A DNA stretch of 64,000 bases from Amphiura filiformis (lineage: Eukaryota; Echinodermata; Ophiuroidea; Amphilepidida; Amphiuridae), in NCBI RefSeq assembly GCF_039555335.1, contig NC_092628.1, forward strand, positions 71,143,706 to 71,207,705. Reading direction: 5' to 3'. Below, piece by piece: positions 24,894-35,975 of the stretch. The number at the start of each line of letters is the position of its first letter. The first letter of the stretch is position 1. The position numbers were made by a program, and so were the translations under genes. The notes beneath the pieces were generated by a model, which saw only the letters and a list, made by a program, of their open reading frames with translations, was not told the DNA's origin and did not search any database.

Positions 24894-25892
24894 CACAGGA
24901 AACATTCAGCGTTGATTTCAATTTATTTTTATCTGCAGATAAAAACATTGAGTTTAATTAAAAACAAAAAACTTTACATCAACACGGATTAACATACATA
25001 GTATTAGTATGGAGGAAAGGATTAAATGGACAGGTCTGAAAAGTAGCTCTTCACTGTTCATTTATAGAAATAAGCTAAAAAGCTCTTCCCTATAAAAAGA
25101 ACACGGTACATAATTATACTTCATTGGAATGTGCATTAAAATATTACAATTTTTATCACAATTACAATTATGATTGAACCTTTATTAATCAGTCTCTAGA
25201 ATTGCATAGTTTTACTCCCCATTCCAGAAAAATACACTGGAGATAAAAGAAAAAGTTCACTATTTTACTCATTTCTTAAAAAATAGCCAAAAACATGCAT
25301 TTTCGGCACGTCGGACAATCGAGTCACAAAAATCACAGACTTGGAACAAGACAAAGCATTCGACATCTTGAGAAGGCCTATATGCCGAAATTTTGCTCAA
25401 ATTTTTACTTTTTTGTGTTACTTTAATTAAATGGTTGGCTATAAGAATGAAACATGTCTTTTCCAAAAATTAGAATGCATAAACTGAAATCTTTAGGCTT
25501 GATTGTCACAGCGTACGAAAAACACGCATGTTTTTGGCCCTTATTTCCTAAAATTGGCTAAATATCAACATTTGACTTTTATTGCTAGTTAGGACTAACT
25601 AAAGGATTAGGATTGGATTTAGCTATGTTTCATTTGGCAAAACAGGATAATATTTGTTTAATCTCAAAAAATTAGTACTGTATTTTTCTGAAATAGGGAG
25701 TATAGTGTGATCCGTTTCCACAAACCACGGAAAATGAGGCAGACCTATACACTACATGTACAAGATTCCTATTGCAGCCGCATAGGCCTTCGTGTATACA
25801 CTGTCGCCAAGGTACCTGTGTGGTATAAACATATTGTACCTACACAATGCTCCTACTGCAAAGGACTCACCAGAAGTGGTTCTACACTGGTA

Positions 25893-26111
25893 CTCTCTAA
25901 ATGTACTCCGAGTGGAAAAAGGAGTGAGAAAGTGAAGTGGAGGACAACCTTTTTGAGTGGAAAATTTTCACTCTAAAAGGATTGAAAAGTAGTTTTCAAA
26001 AGAGTGAATAAAGAAAATGTACTTTCTTTCATTTTAGAGTGTTTTCCACTCAAAACGGGTTGTCCTTCGTTCAACGAAAGAGTGGAATTTCACTCTTTTA
26101 CATTTAGAGAG
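25893..26111. mobile_element. Foldback MITE, CTCTCTAAATG family, copy 1
   Basis: The arms ctctctaaatgtactccgag and ctcttttacatttagagag are inverted, with gagtgga/ttcactc words throughout. The site without the element is visible in unit 2 at about 44646 (ccctggtactgcatgc), so it entered after the duplication. The target duplication is TA or TAC. A second member lies at 31673-32012. Confidence 0.85.
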
Positions 26112-26689
26112 TATACTGCATGCAGTGGTACTGCGCTGATATCCCCTGGGATTCTGGGAATGCACAGTTTTTACCAGCCAAGTATATACATGTACCTTGG
26201 CGACGATGTATCTGACAGGCAGCCGCAATTGGAATCGAATCGTTTGAAATCACAGACTATAATCTGTGTTGAAATCGAGTTTTAGTGTAAAGGTGCAAAT
26301 AGATGTATATAATACAGTGATACCCATATTACTTTCAAAATATGATACGACTGGGGCCAATTAAAAGCAAAAAGGGGAGTATACATTAATTGCATTTTGT
26401 TAATCTAAACATTAATTAGGCCTACAGCATTTCTCAGAATTGAAAGCGCGTCATCTTAAAACCCGGTCTTAAATTTTATTGTTGTAATTCTTACAGCTGA
26501 ATAAAATTTCAAAAGTTAAAACATGTTCCGTGTTTTGCAGGAGCGGGTCACGTATTGTGTTTGTCGACTTGATAAAAAAACCTAAATAATTACTACGTCT
26601 CGTCCAATATTTTAAAACTCATAGCTCGACCAATAAATATGAGCTCAATCGATCCAATTTTATATCAATGTTGTTCTTTCTTTTTGAAG

Positions 26690-27180
26690 AGCACCTAGGC
26701 GGTGGTAAAACGACGTTACTATACTAATTAGGATAAGCACTGTACGTACGGTAATCCTTTATTAAGGAGCATATATGCAGTATGCAGTGGTAAAACGACA
26801 TCAGTACCAATTAGGATCATACGTACGGTAAACCTTCATTAAAGAGCACCCGGAAGTGGTAAAACGACATCCCTATCAGGATAAGAGCTGTACGTACGGT
26901 AAACCTTTGCAAAAAGAGCATACGGGCAATGGTAAAACGACATTACTATCAATTAGGATAAGCACCACACGTATGATAAACCTTTATTAAAGCGCACCCA
27001 GGCAACGGTAAAACGACATTACTACAAATTAGGATAAGCACTATGTGTACGGTAAACCTTTATTAAAGAGCACCCAGGCAATGGTAAAACGACATTAGTA
27101 TCAATTAGGATAAGCACTGTACGTACGGTAATCCCCGGGGGTAATCCTTTATTAAGGACCCCGGCAGTGGTAAAACGACG
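26690..27180. repeat. Minisatellite array C, first part (unit 2 of duplication)
   Basis: About six diverged 76-bp units are present, with the same order of words as array A. This marks the beginning of the second duplicated unit. Confidence 0.9.
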
Positions 27181-27750
27181 TCTGTGAGGTTCTCACCCTG
27201 GTTTCCACCTAGTAAGTATCAATCCCACATGACTCTCTCAGAAGACAACCAAAATTTGACTCTTTTAGATGTAGGACCAACAGATTTTCTTGCCAGTCAA
27301 TTTTTGATATTGTTCCAAATCCAGTCAAGTGCATTATTCTAATGTGTTCTTCTTTATTTTCATGTTTTAAATGTTTGAGTGTTTTAATTACAGTAAACAT
27401 TTATTAAAGAACACCCGTGCAGGCGGTGTATTTTTCATAATGCTATTTTTAATGTAGGCCTAAATGTCATGCAATTCAGCCGTTGGCTGCTATGTGATTT
27501 GTTAATAAATATACAATACAATATACAATACAATATACAATCCCTATATACAATACAATATACAATACAATATACAATACCATATACAATACAATATACA
27601 ATACAATATAAAATCACTATATACCAATCAAATTAGGATATGCTTTATAATTGTAATTTTTAATCTTTTAGACTAATACTGAATATATTCGGATTTATAT
27701 TTCTTTAAATCCTCGTAATGATTTAAATTTTAAATCCCTGTAATTAAGAG
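27181..27750. repeat. Interruption with ATACAATACAAT microsatellite
   Basis: Unique sequence (27181-27400) is followed by one broken unit. An (atacaatacaat)n tract at about 27508-27612 and AT-rich sequence come next. The small open frame at 27209-27400 (minus) has no recognised motif. Confidence 0.75.
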
Positions 27751-27754
27751 TGTG

Positions 27755-29272
27755 TACGTACGATAACACCTTTATTAAAGAGCACACAGGCAACGATAAA
27801 ACGACATTAGTACCAATTAGGATAAGCACTGTACGTACGGTAAACCTTCATTAAAGAGCACCCAGGCAATGGTAAAACGACATTAGTACCAATTAGGTTA
27901 AGCACTGTACGTACGGTAAACCTTTATTAAAGAGCACCCAGGCAACGGTAAAACGACATTAGTACCAATTAGGATAAGCACTGTACGTACGGTAAACCTT
28001 CATTAAAGAGCACCCAGGCAGTGGTAAAACGACATTACTACCAATTAGGATAAGCACTGTACGTGCGGTAAACCTTCATTAAAGAACACCCAGGCAATGG
28101 TAAAACGACTACCAATTAGGATAAGCACTACACGTACGATAAACCTTTATTAAAGAGCACCCAGGCAATGGTAAAACGACATTACTACCAATTAGGATAA
28201 GCACTGTACGTGCGGTAAACCTTCATTAAAGAACACCCAGGCAATGGTAAAACGACTACCAATTAGGATAAGCACTACACGTACGATAAACCTTTATTAA
28301 AGAGCACCCAGGCAACGGTAAAACGACATTAATACCAATTAGGATAAGCACTGTACGTGCGATAAACTTTTAATAAAGAGCACACGGGCAGTGGTAAAAC
28401 GACCTTAGGCCTACTACCAATTAGGATAATCACTGTACGTACGGTAAACCTTTATTAAAGAGCACCCAGCCAACGGTAAACGACCTTACTACCAATTAGG
28501 ATAAGCACTGTACGTACGGTAAACTTTTATTAAAGACCACCCAGGCAGTGGTAAAACGACATTAGTAGGCTACCAATTAGGATAAGCACTGTACGTACGG
28601 CAAACCTTTATTAAAGAGCACCCAGGCAATGGTAAAACGACATTAGTACCAATTAGGATAAGCACTGTATACGTACGGTAAACCATTATTAAAGAGCACA
28701 CACACAGGCAACGGTAAAACGACATTAGTACCAATTAGGATAAGCTCTGGACGTTCGATAAACCTTTATTAAAGAGCACCTAGGCAACGGTAAAACGACA
28801 TTACTACAAATTAGGATAAGCACTATACGTACGGTAAACCTTTATTAAAGAGCACCCAGGCAACGGTAAAACGACCTTACTACCAATTAGGATAACCACC
28901 GCACTGTACGTACAGTAAACCTTTATTAAAGAGCACCCAGGCAATGGTAAAACGACATTACTACCAATTAGGATAAGCACTGTACGTACGGTAAACTTTT
29001 ATTAAAGAGCACCCAGGCAATGCATGATAAAACGACATTACTACCAATTAGGATAAGCACTATACGTACGGTAAACCTTTATTTAAGAGCACCCAGGCAA
29101 TGGTAAAACGACATTAGTACCAATTAGGATAAGCACTGCACGTACGGTAAACCTTTATTAAAGAGCACCCAGGCAATGGTAAAACAACATTAGTACATGT
29201 ACCAATTAGGATAAGCTTTGGACGTACGATAAACCTTTATTAAAGAGCACCCAGGCAACGGTAAAATGACAT
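27755..29272. repeat. Minisatellite array C, main part, about 20 units
   Basis: These are 76-bp units as in array A, with several shorter units (aaaacgactaccaattagg). A block of two units is repeated at 28040-28160 and 28190-28280. It ends where the element at 29275 begins inside a unit. Confidence 0.95.
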
Positions 29273-29274
29273 TA

Positions 29275-30327
29275 CACACTAAAAACTACGGGGTTATATT
29301 TTCCGTGGTCATTTTGAATTGACCACGTTTGGGGTTGTTTTGACCCTTCAAGGGGGTTGTACTGTTTTAATTTGACCACATTCACGAGGTCATTTTAGCC
29401 ACGACGAACGTGGTCAAAAACTTAGTGGTCATTTTGCCGATACCGTCGCGCATTGATATCAGTTTCAATCTTCCGCTTTGAAAATCTCAATTCATGAATG
29501 AGTTTAAACATGAGCTGCAATTAATGTTTGTTGATTAATAAATAAAACTAATTTTTTGACCGAAGTTACCCAATTTGTCAACTTTATAATGACTTGCATC
29601 TCGCCGCTATTTGCACACACGGTGTGCATCGGCTCACGTGGTCACATCAGCGCCATATTTGTTCTGATTGTGCAGCTCAGCGGATTGTCGTGTGTGCTTG
29701 TCTGCATGATGGAATATGAAAAGTTAGTTGAAAAGTGAGACTGCAAGGATGCATAGACCCTTGTCTATGCACGCAGATTCATTCCAATTTCATGCTGTCG
29801 TGGCTGGTGTCTTGGCTGCAGTTGTTATAAGCTTATATCATGTAAGCTTATAATATGTGAACTGTCATAGGCGATGACTGACTGTGTGTGAGTGTGATAC
29901 ACAGACGCATTTTGCAGTTTGCTGTTTATGTAATGCTTTCTCTGTGCAGAAACACACTTATGTCCTGGTGGGACCAGCATGACCATAGGCCTACTAAAAA
30001 AATCCAAACAACCCCTAAATGTGGTTATTGAGTAACCCTATAAAACAACCCTTTCAAATGGGTCATTTCATTTGACCCCGAAATGAGGTCATTAAGTAAC
30101 CCAATAAGGCAACCCTTTTGAAGGGGTCATTTCATTTGATCCCGAAATGTGGTAATATTTTGACCCCAATGGGGTTACTATTTGACCCAAATACGTAGTC
30201 ATTGCAATGACCCCGACCAATGGGGTCAAAATGACCCCGTTAGTGGTATGGTGTTTAGTTGATAATCTATGCTGGGGTCAAAATGACCCCGTTTGGGTCA
30301 TTTTTTGACCCCGTAGTTTTAAGTGTG
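29275..30327. mobile_element. 1.05-kb TA-flanked inverted-repeat element with GGTCA/TGACCCC motifs
   Basis: The left end cacactaaaaactacggggt is mirrored at the right end gaccccgtagttttaagtgt. TA is duplicated on both sides, and removing the element restores a normal unit (gacat-TA-gtacc). Subterminal regions carry many ggtcattttgaccacgt- and tgaccccgaaatg-like words in both directions. The open frames inside (about 60 codons) lack transposase motifs, so it is non-autonomous. Confidence 0.92.
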
Positions 30328-30590
30328 TAGTACCAATTAGGATAAGCTTTGGACGTACGATAAACCTTTATTAAAGAGCACCCAGGCAATGGTAAAACGA
30401 CATAACTACCAATTAGGATAAGCACTATACGTACGGTAAACCTTTATTAAAGAGCACCCAGGCAGTGGTAAAACGACATTACTACCAATTAGGATATGCA
30501 CTGTACGTACGGTAAACCTTTATTAAAGAGCACCCAAGGCAATGGTAAAACGACATCAGCACCAATTAGGATAAGCACTATAGGCTACGT
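30328..30590. repeat. Minisatellite array C, last part
   Basis: About three and a half units lie between two transposon insertions. The broken unit resumes after the next element at about 31610-31645. Confidence 0.92.
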
Positions 30591-30591
30591 A

Positions 30592-31607
30592 GGGGAGAGC
30601 GGGGAGTGTTCGCCCTATTTTTTTCTGACCAGCCTAGCGATGTCAATTTTGAGGTTAGGGATGACCTGATTAGCTCATGTGAAAGCCCTATGTCTTAGCT
30701 ATATACGACCACAATCCCAGAACTATAGGCCTTACAATAGCAACAGGATAGAGCAAACAAAAAGTTTTAAAGTGGCGAACTTGCCCCATATTGGGGCAGG
30801 TTCGCCCATATGGTGGGGTAAGTTCACCCTAATCACAAAAAAGGTTTAAACATTGCCTAACAATAACATATTCAAAGCAAACATTTAGCAAGAGTATAAA
30901 GGGCATTCATTCTGTTCTGGGGAATCACTAAATTTGTTGCAGGGGTCGGGTCAGGGTAAAATGTAGGGGTCCAAAGTGGTCCAAAGTGAGCTTTAACATA
31001 TCATGTTTACAACTTCATGGGGATTATTGATTAGGACATAAACGGTGGTATGAATAATACTGATACCACATAACTTTAAAAAACATGATTTTCAGCAGTT
31101 TTACCTTGTTTAATGGTATAATTATCAATATTTTGCATAATACGCTGATGGGGCAGGTCCGCCCTGCAGTTTGGGGTAAGTCCGCCCGGGGAAGATATAG
31201 GGCGAACATGCCCCATCCTCAAAAGGGCGAACGTGCCCCTTGAACACATTTTTGTATTTTATTTAGGGTATGCAAAATACAAATCGAATAAGGAGTTTAT
31301 AACTGCATTAAATCTTTGACAAATCCCATATGTTCCCAATACAGATGTCCATTAAAACCATCTGTATTTATGTATCAATGGTAATACAACATTATTAATG
31401 CAAGAAAAAAATTACGTTTTGGTGTAATTTTTTTGTTTTGGCTGCAGTTCGATGAACACGTCCCTATATGTCGCGTAGCTAATATGAGAAGTTTATAATG
31501 ACCTATGTCACCTAATTTTGCCATCACCAAATCCCCCGATAGCCCTAGTGCTGAGAAACAAGGGGTGGGCGAACCTGCCCCTAGGGCGAACACTCCCCGC
31601 TCTCCCC
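30592..31607. mobile_element. 1.02-kb TA-flanked inverted-repeat element with GGGGCAGGTTCGCCC motifs
   Basis: The left end ggggagagcggggagtgttc is mirrored exactly at the right end gaacactccccgctctcccc, flanked by TA. The inside repeats gggg(t/c)a(a)gttcgccc-like words in both directions. No transposase frame is seen. It shares its plan (TA, GGGGA start, G-block plus C-block internal motifs) with the element at 16539 but has a different motif sequence, so it is probably a sister family. Confidence 0.9.
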
Positions 31608-31672
31608 TACATGTGGGTCTTTGTTAAAGAGCATCCAGGCAGTGGCAAAACTCATCAGGTCATCATCTTGTA

Positions 31673-32012
31673 CTCTCTAAATGTAAAAGGGTGAAAAACT
31701 CACTCCCCAAAAGAGTGATTCACTTATAAGACCACTCAAAAAAAGAGTGAAATGTGTTTTTTAACTTTAAAACCACTCAAAATAAAGAGTGAATTTCAAC
31801 TCGTTCAAGAAGTTAAATGAAGGACAACACATTTTTCGAGTTGTCCTTCATTTAACTCCTTGAAAGAGTTAAAATTCACTCTTTTAGAGTGGTTTTCACT
31901 CTATTTTGAGTGGTTTTAAAGTTAAAAAACACATTTCACTCTTTTTTGAGTGGTCTTATATAGGTGAATCACTCTTTTGGGGAGTGGGTTTTCACTCTTT
32001 TACATTTAGAGA
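31673..32012. mobile_element. Foldback MITE, CTCTCTAAATG family, copy 2
   Basis: A 340-bp near-perfect palindrome: the left end ctctctaaatgtaaaaggg and the right end ttttacatttagagag, with actcttttgag words between. It is flanked by ta/tatac as in copy 1. The short open frame inside is produced by the palindrome. Confidence 0.9.
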
Positions 32013-32288
32013 GTATACACTCATTAATTATGGCATCAATGTATTTCTTGTATTACGTAATAGGGACAGGATTGTCAAATATAATTTAATACTTCCCCAC
32101 CCCCAAATTGTGTCGAACTAAAGCTTTTCTTTTGGGTGGTTTTCTTGTGGCCTCCCTTAAACGTCAAGCACGTAAACAACCGTTATTACGTTTACATTAA
32201 AAATTAAATACTAGTATAAAGATATATACCGTCAACGTACTGATAAAAATATATCAATTCTGAGAATTAAAAGTAAAAGTAAAAGATG

Positions 32289-33058
32289 CAAATCCAAAAT
32301 AGAATACCAAAAATACACTCAAAGTTCACATGATCGCATAAATTGCTCATAAAACAAGAGGAGGGTAATTGTTATATATTTGAAGATAACGAATTCTGCT
32401 CGATTACATTTGTATCTACAAATAGTGTAAGACCGAAGTGCATGCAGTGAAATCACGTTTTGGGTTCAAAATAAAAGTGACAGGGCATGCAGGGAAAGGT
32501 CTCCCACACGTAATATATTAAACGGTGCATCATTTATTGTGTGGCTACGCCCAAATTATCATTCTGGTTGTCAGATGAAACATCCTAAGTAGTCAATCCT
32601 AAGTCTTTTGCTTGGCATAATTTGGAGGAAACGTTTTAATATGTGGTGAATGTTGGGTAAAATTGGGGCAACCCCTGCTATTTTGCATGTTTTATATACT
32701 TCATTGAATCCCGGCGTTGAATATCACAAAAAACAAGAAAATATAATGATATATGTCCCTATTTGGGTTCAAGTGTATTTTTAATTATTTTAATTGTGGT
32801 TCAGATTGCTGCGCATATCTGTTTTATTCAAATTTTGATGTAATTAGGAGTATATTTTACCATGCTGTGATATATTGTTGTTCTTAATGCCATACTGTGT
32901 ATTTTTGATGTATTTTTATTTTCTTTGTACAGCGCATTGATCCATGGGAAATGCGCTTTATAAGTTCTTTGAAATAATAATAATAATAATAAATAATCAC
33001 AAATTATTGTCCAGAATATTAAATAATATTATGTAAGACTGAATGCAATAATAAAACT
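32289..33058 (+). promoter_or_regulatory. Upstream block of peptide gene copy 2
   Basis: It aligns with 14226-14760 (aaaatagaataccaaaaat, gaagataacgaattctgctc, caaatagtgtaagac). It now lies 8 kb from the gene because the LTR element inserted downstream of it. A regulatory role is inferred from conservation only. Confidence 0.35.
32744..32992 (+). mobile_element. Retroposed LINE/SINE 3' end with (aat)n tail
   Basis: About 250 bp end in gtacagcgcattgatcc...aatgcgctttataagttctt and an (aataat)n tail, a common layout for truncated LINE/SINE 3' ends. In unit 1 (about 14697, gaaaataatcacaaat) the site is empty. The tail merges with an ataat target. The family is not fixed. Confidence 0.65.
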
Positions 33059-33060
33059 AC

Positions 33061-33190
33061 ACTACAAAAAATATTTTACTCAACACTGAGTAAAAAGGTC
33101 ACAGCTCAACAGTTGAGTAAAAAAATACTCAACATTGAACTCATATAGGTCACAACTCAACAAATGAGTAAAGAATTACTAAATACTCAA
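33061..33190. repeat. Palindromic repeat with actcaac/gttgagta words
   Basis: actcaacactgagtaaaaa and tcaacagttgagtaaaaa words alternate in both directions over 130 bp. It is absent from unit 1 at the corresponding junction (14760), so it is probably the end of another insertion whose far end is unclear. Confidence 0.5.
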
Positions 33191-33199
33191 CTGTAGAGC

Positions 33200-33777
33200 T
33201 GTAAGAAAAGAAACATCTAAGAACGAAGTTTTTAATCTAAGAACATACAGTAGTTTATAACTACTGTTAAAAGAATACAGACGCTTATAAAAATTTGTGG
33301 AAATGTCAGATTCGGCTTATTCTCATGTCTTGAGCTAACGCCACACACCGACATCGCCTGGCTAATAAAAACCAATACCCGGGATCGATACACGTGAATG
33401 TGCTATGCACGATTTTGATATTCAGACGAAAATCTTTGGATACCGGGGTAGAAAATGATGAATATTTCCCGTAAATGATTTCGTCTAAAGAAACCAGATG
33501 TGGTTCCTTGCACTTAAATATATGTGTTGAACAGATATGATAGTCGTTAGCTTGCGTCTTGAGAAAGAAGCTTGCGTCTTGAACTCAAAAACTGATAAAA
33601 ATTCTGATTTAATATGTGCCGAATTATATAGCGCAGTGTATAGGCCAATCGTGGGTAGTCTAAAAGCATATGACCTATGGCGTACCATGCTCGACTCACA
33701 CACACAGCGAGGTCAGTCAACGGGCAATTGTCAGTAGCCTTAGTCAGATGTCCTTCGGCCCATTATGCGTCTCAAAA
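33200..33777. other. Gene-free stretch ahead of the LTR element
   Basis: Two overlapping short open frames on opposite strands (33485-33879) show no motif or exon signals. Nothing else is recognised. Confidence 0.4.
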
Positions 33778-33781
33778 CTAT

Positions 33782-34112
33782 TGTTATGGAGCCCCGTTCC
33801 CGATTTCATTATAATCGGATGGAGACACCATGACCTCGTTAACCTAACCTTTTTAACTATTTATGAGTCGGCGCATTGACGACTAAGCCAGCTTGGCAAA
33901 CACTGCCCCGCCCTTGTTGAGTCAGTTGATTGCGAGCTGGCTGGTCGACATGCACGTCTTTATTTAGTGAGTACATTTTATTCAGAATCAATTTGATTTG
34001 TAGTAACTTGAAATAAGAATTAAATATATTGCAAAGAAATTAAATTATTGGTTTCAGCTAGTTATTTTGTGTTAGATCTCGGTTTCCTCTTTTGGCGTTT
34101 AACGTCATAATA
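33782..34112 (+). repeat. 5' LTR
   Basis: 331 bp, nearly identical to the 3' LTR. The leader following it contains an inverted repeat (gaaaattcgcacgagtccgt and its complement, about 34250-34420) that may be a small nested insertion or a structural signal. Confidence 0.95.
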
Positions 34113-34847
34113 AATTGGTGGAGTTATATATCACCTAGGTTTCATTATCATTGAGGTATAGGACTTTTTATTTTTTCGGAGGAGAGCAGGTAGGGCAACT
34201 ACTTGATTATATTTCTACATGTTCATACTACATACTCTGAAAATTTCAGAAAATTCGCACGAGTCCGTTTTTTTTAAATCACATTTTTACTCCTAAAAAG
34301 GAGGTTATAGCGCCCTCAACGGGCACTCTCTCCATAGGGCTACATGTAAAGACCAGTTATAGACAAATGGCCCTAAAATAAAACGGACTCGTGCGAATTT
34401 CCTCAAATTTTGCATATGATGTAGATTTAACACCTGGAATGTAATGCAAGTGATGTCGTTGCTGTTAATCGACAGTACCACCTGTCCGCTTGTTTAAATT
34501 TCGCGCGTTTTTGCAGTGAGCTTTGTTCCGTGTACTATCCATTCAGTATTATTATTCAATTCAGTTAACTGCACTATTCATTCATTGCTTGGAAGTATTA
34601 TCATGGAAGGTATTATTAATATGGGCTATGTTTGTCGTGTAGTACCGGCCAGCTCGCAGTCTACTCAGCATATTTCGGCATATTTGGGTATGTAATTTTA
34701 TTTATTTTAAATATTGTGTTATACGGGCGTGGCATTATCTTGTAGGCCTTGTTTATCGAAATTATTATACTGGGTATGAGTATAGCCCACAAGAATGTTG
34801 GTTATAATTATTTCCATCGTCTGTTGCCACACGTAAATGAAATATAG

Positions 34848-35975
34848 ATGGAAATAATAATTCATTGCAGTGTATTCATAGCTATTTTAGCCGCTTTCCC
34901 AGTCTTTTGTTCAGATATTTTGGATAACGCTACGCTTGTTGAACCAATGCCAGAACAAGAGTCACCACCGATAGTCACCATGTCTAAATATGAAGGGCAT
35001 TTTAAAGAATCGTATTCTGGCAAACCAGAAGAGAATTTAGAATTGTTTTTGGCACGATTTGAATTAAATTCTCAGTTGCGTGATTTCGCAGATGCAAAGA
35101 AACACTTGGCCCTTAATCTTAGATTAAAAGGAAATGCATCAATTTGGGTTTCAACTCTGCCAGACGGTCAGAAAGACACATATGAGCATTTAAAGGCAGC
35201 ATTAATTGAGCATTTTCAGGGTAATGACATGAAATGGGTTAACGAATCGAAATTATCAAGCCGTATTCAAACCGAGGCTGAGTCTCTGGATGACTATTTC
35301 TCAGATATCTTGACGCTTTGTTACAGACTAGGTAAATCTGAACAAGAAAAGTTGACTCATTTCATATGTGGTTTAAAACCTAACTTACGTGCTTTTGTTA
35401 TTTCAAAGGAACCTGAATCTATAGACAAAGCAGTGCATTTTGCACGCCTTGCCCAGACAGTTACGAATCTTCCATCCACCCCATCAGTGAACTTGGTAAG
35501 TGAAAATCCCAATGCTATGCAGGATCAGAAAATTGCATCAGTATCCGCTATTGAAAAATTATCAGAACAAGTGGAGCAAATCAAAGTGCAAGTTCATGAA
35601 ATAGCGTCCAGGCCTAAGCCAAGCTCCAATAGACCCTCATTCAAACAATATGGGTCATTTAGAGGGAATCATCAATCTAACAATAGGTCAAAATCCCAAC
35701 ATGACCAAAGGAGACCAAGTTTCAATAGACCCATGCACGTGCTTTCGTTGTGGAAAACTTGGACACAAAAAGTTCGATTGTTATTCAAAATTTCACGTCG
35801 AAGGTTATCCTTTAAACTGACAACCCCGCCTACTTCCTATCATGCATCATCTGTAGATAGTAATTCTGGTGTCAAATCTCAGAATGTAGGTGAAGGGACA
35901 CAGCTTATATTGACACTTCCTTTCACAATTGTTGTATTAAAGTCAATTTGGGATGTGACCAAATGTCATGTTTAA
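34848..35975 (+). mobile_element. gag region of the LTR element
   Basis: The sequence carries a Retrotrans_gag-type capsid region (EENLELFLARFELN; LAL..RLKGNASIWVSTL; LIEHFQG) in its first half and a basic, Ser/Asn/Arg-rich nucleocapsid-like part at the end. It should package element RNA. It is treated as a fossil part of the element. Confidence 0.9.

Larger units (their letters stand above)
6553..26640 (+). repeat. Tandem segmental duplication, unit 1
   Basis: Unit 1 holds the minisatellite, a shared upstream block (14226-14760), the three-exon peptide gene, and downstream blocks at 18310-18625, 23640-24160, 24893-25100 and 25690-26580. All of these match unit 2 in the same order and direction (32289-33058, 41228-43410, 43436-43990, 44133-44790). 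The units differ mainly by later insertions, so unequal exchange or slippage between minisatellite arrays is a plausible origin. Confidence 0.85.
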
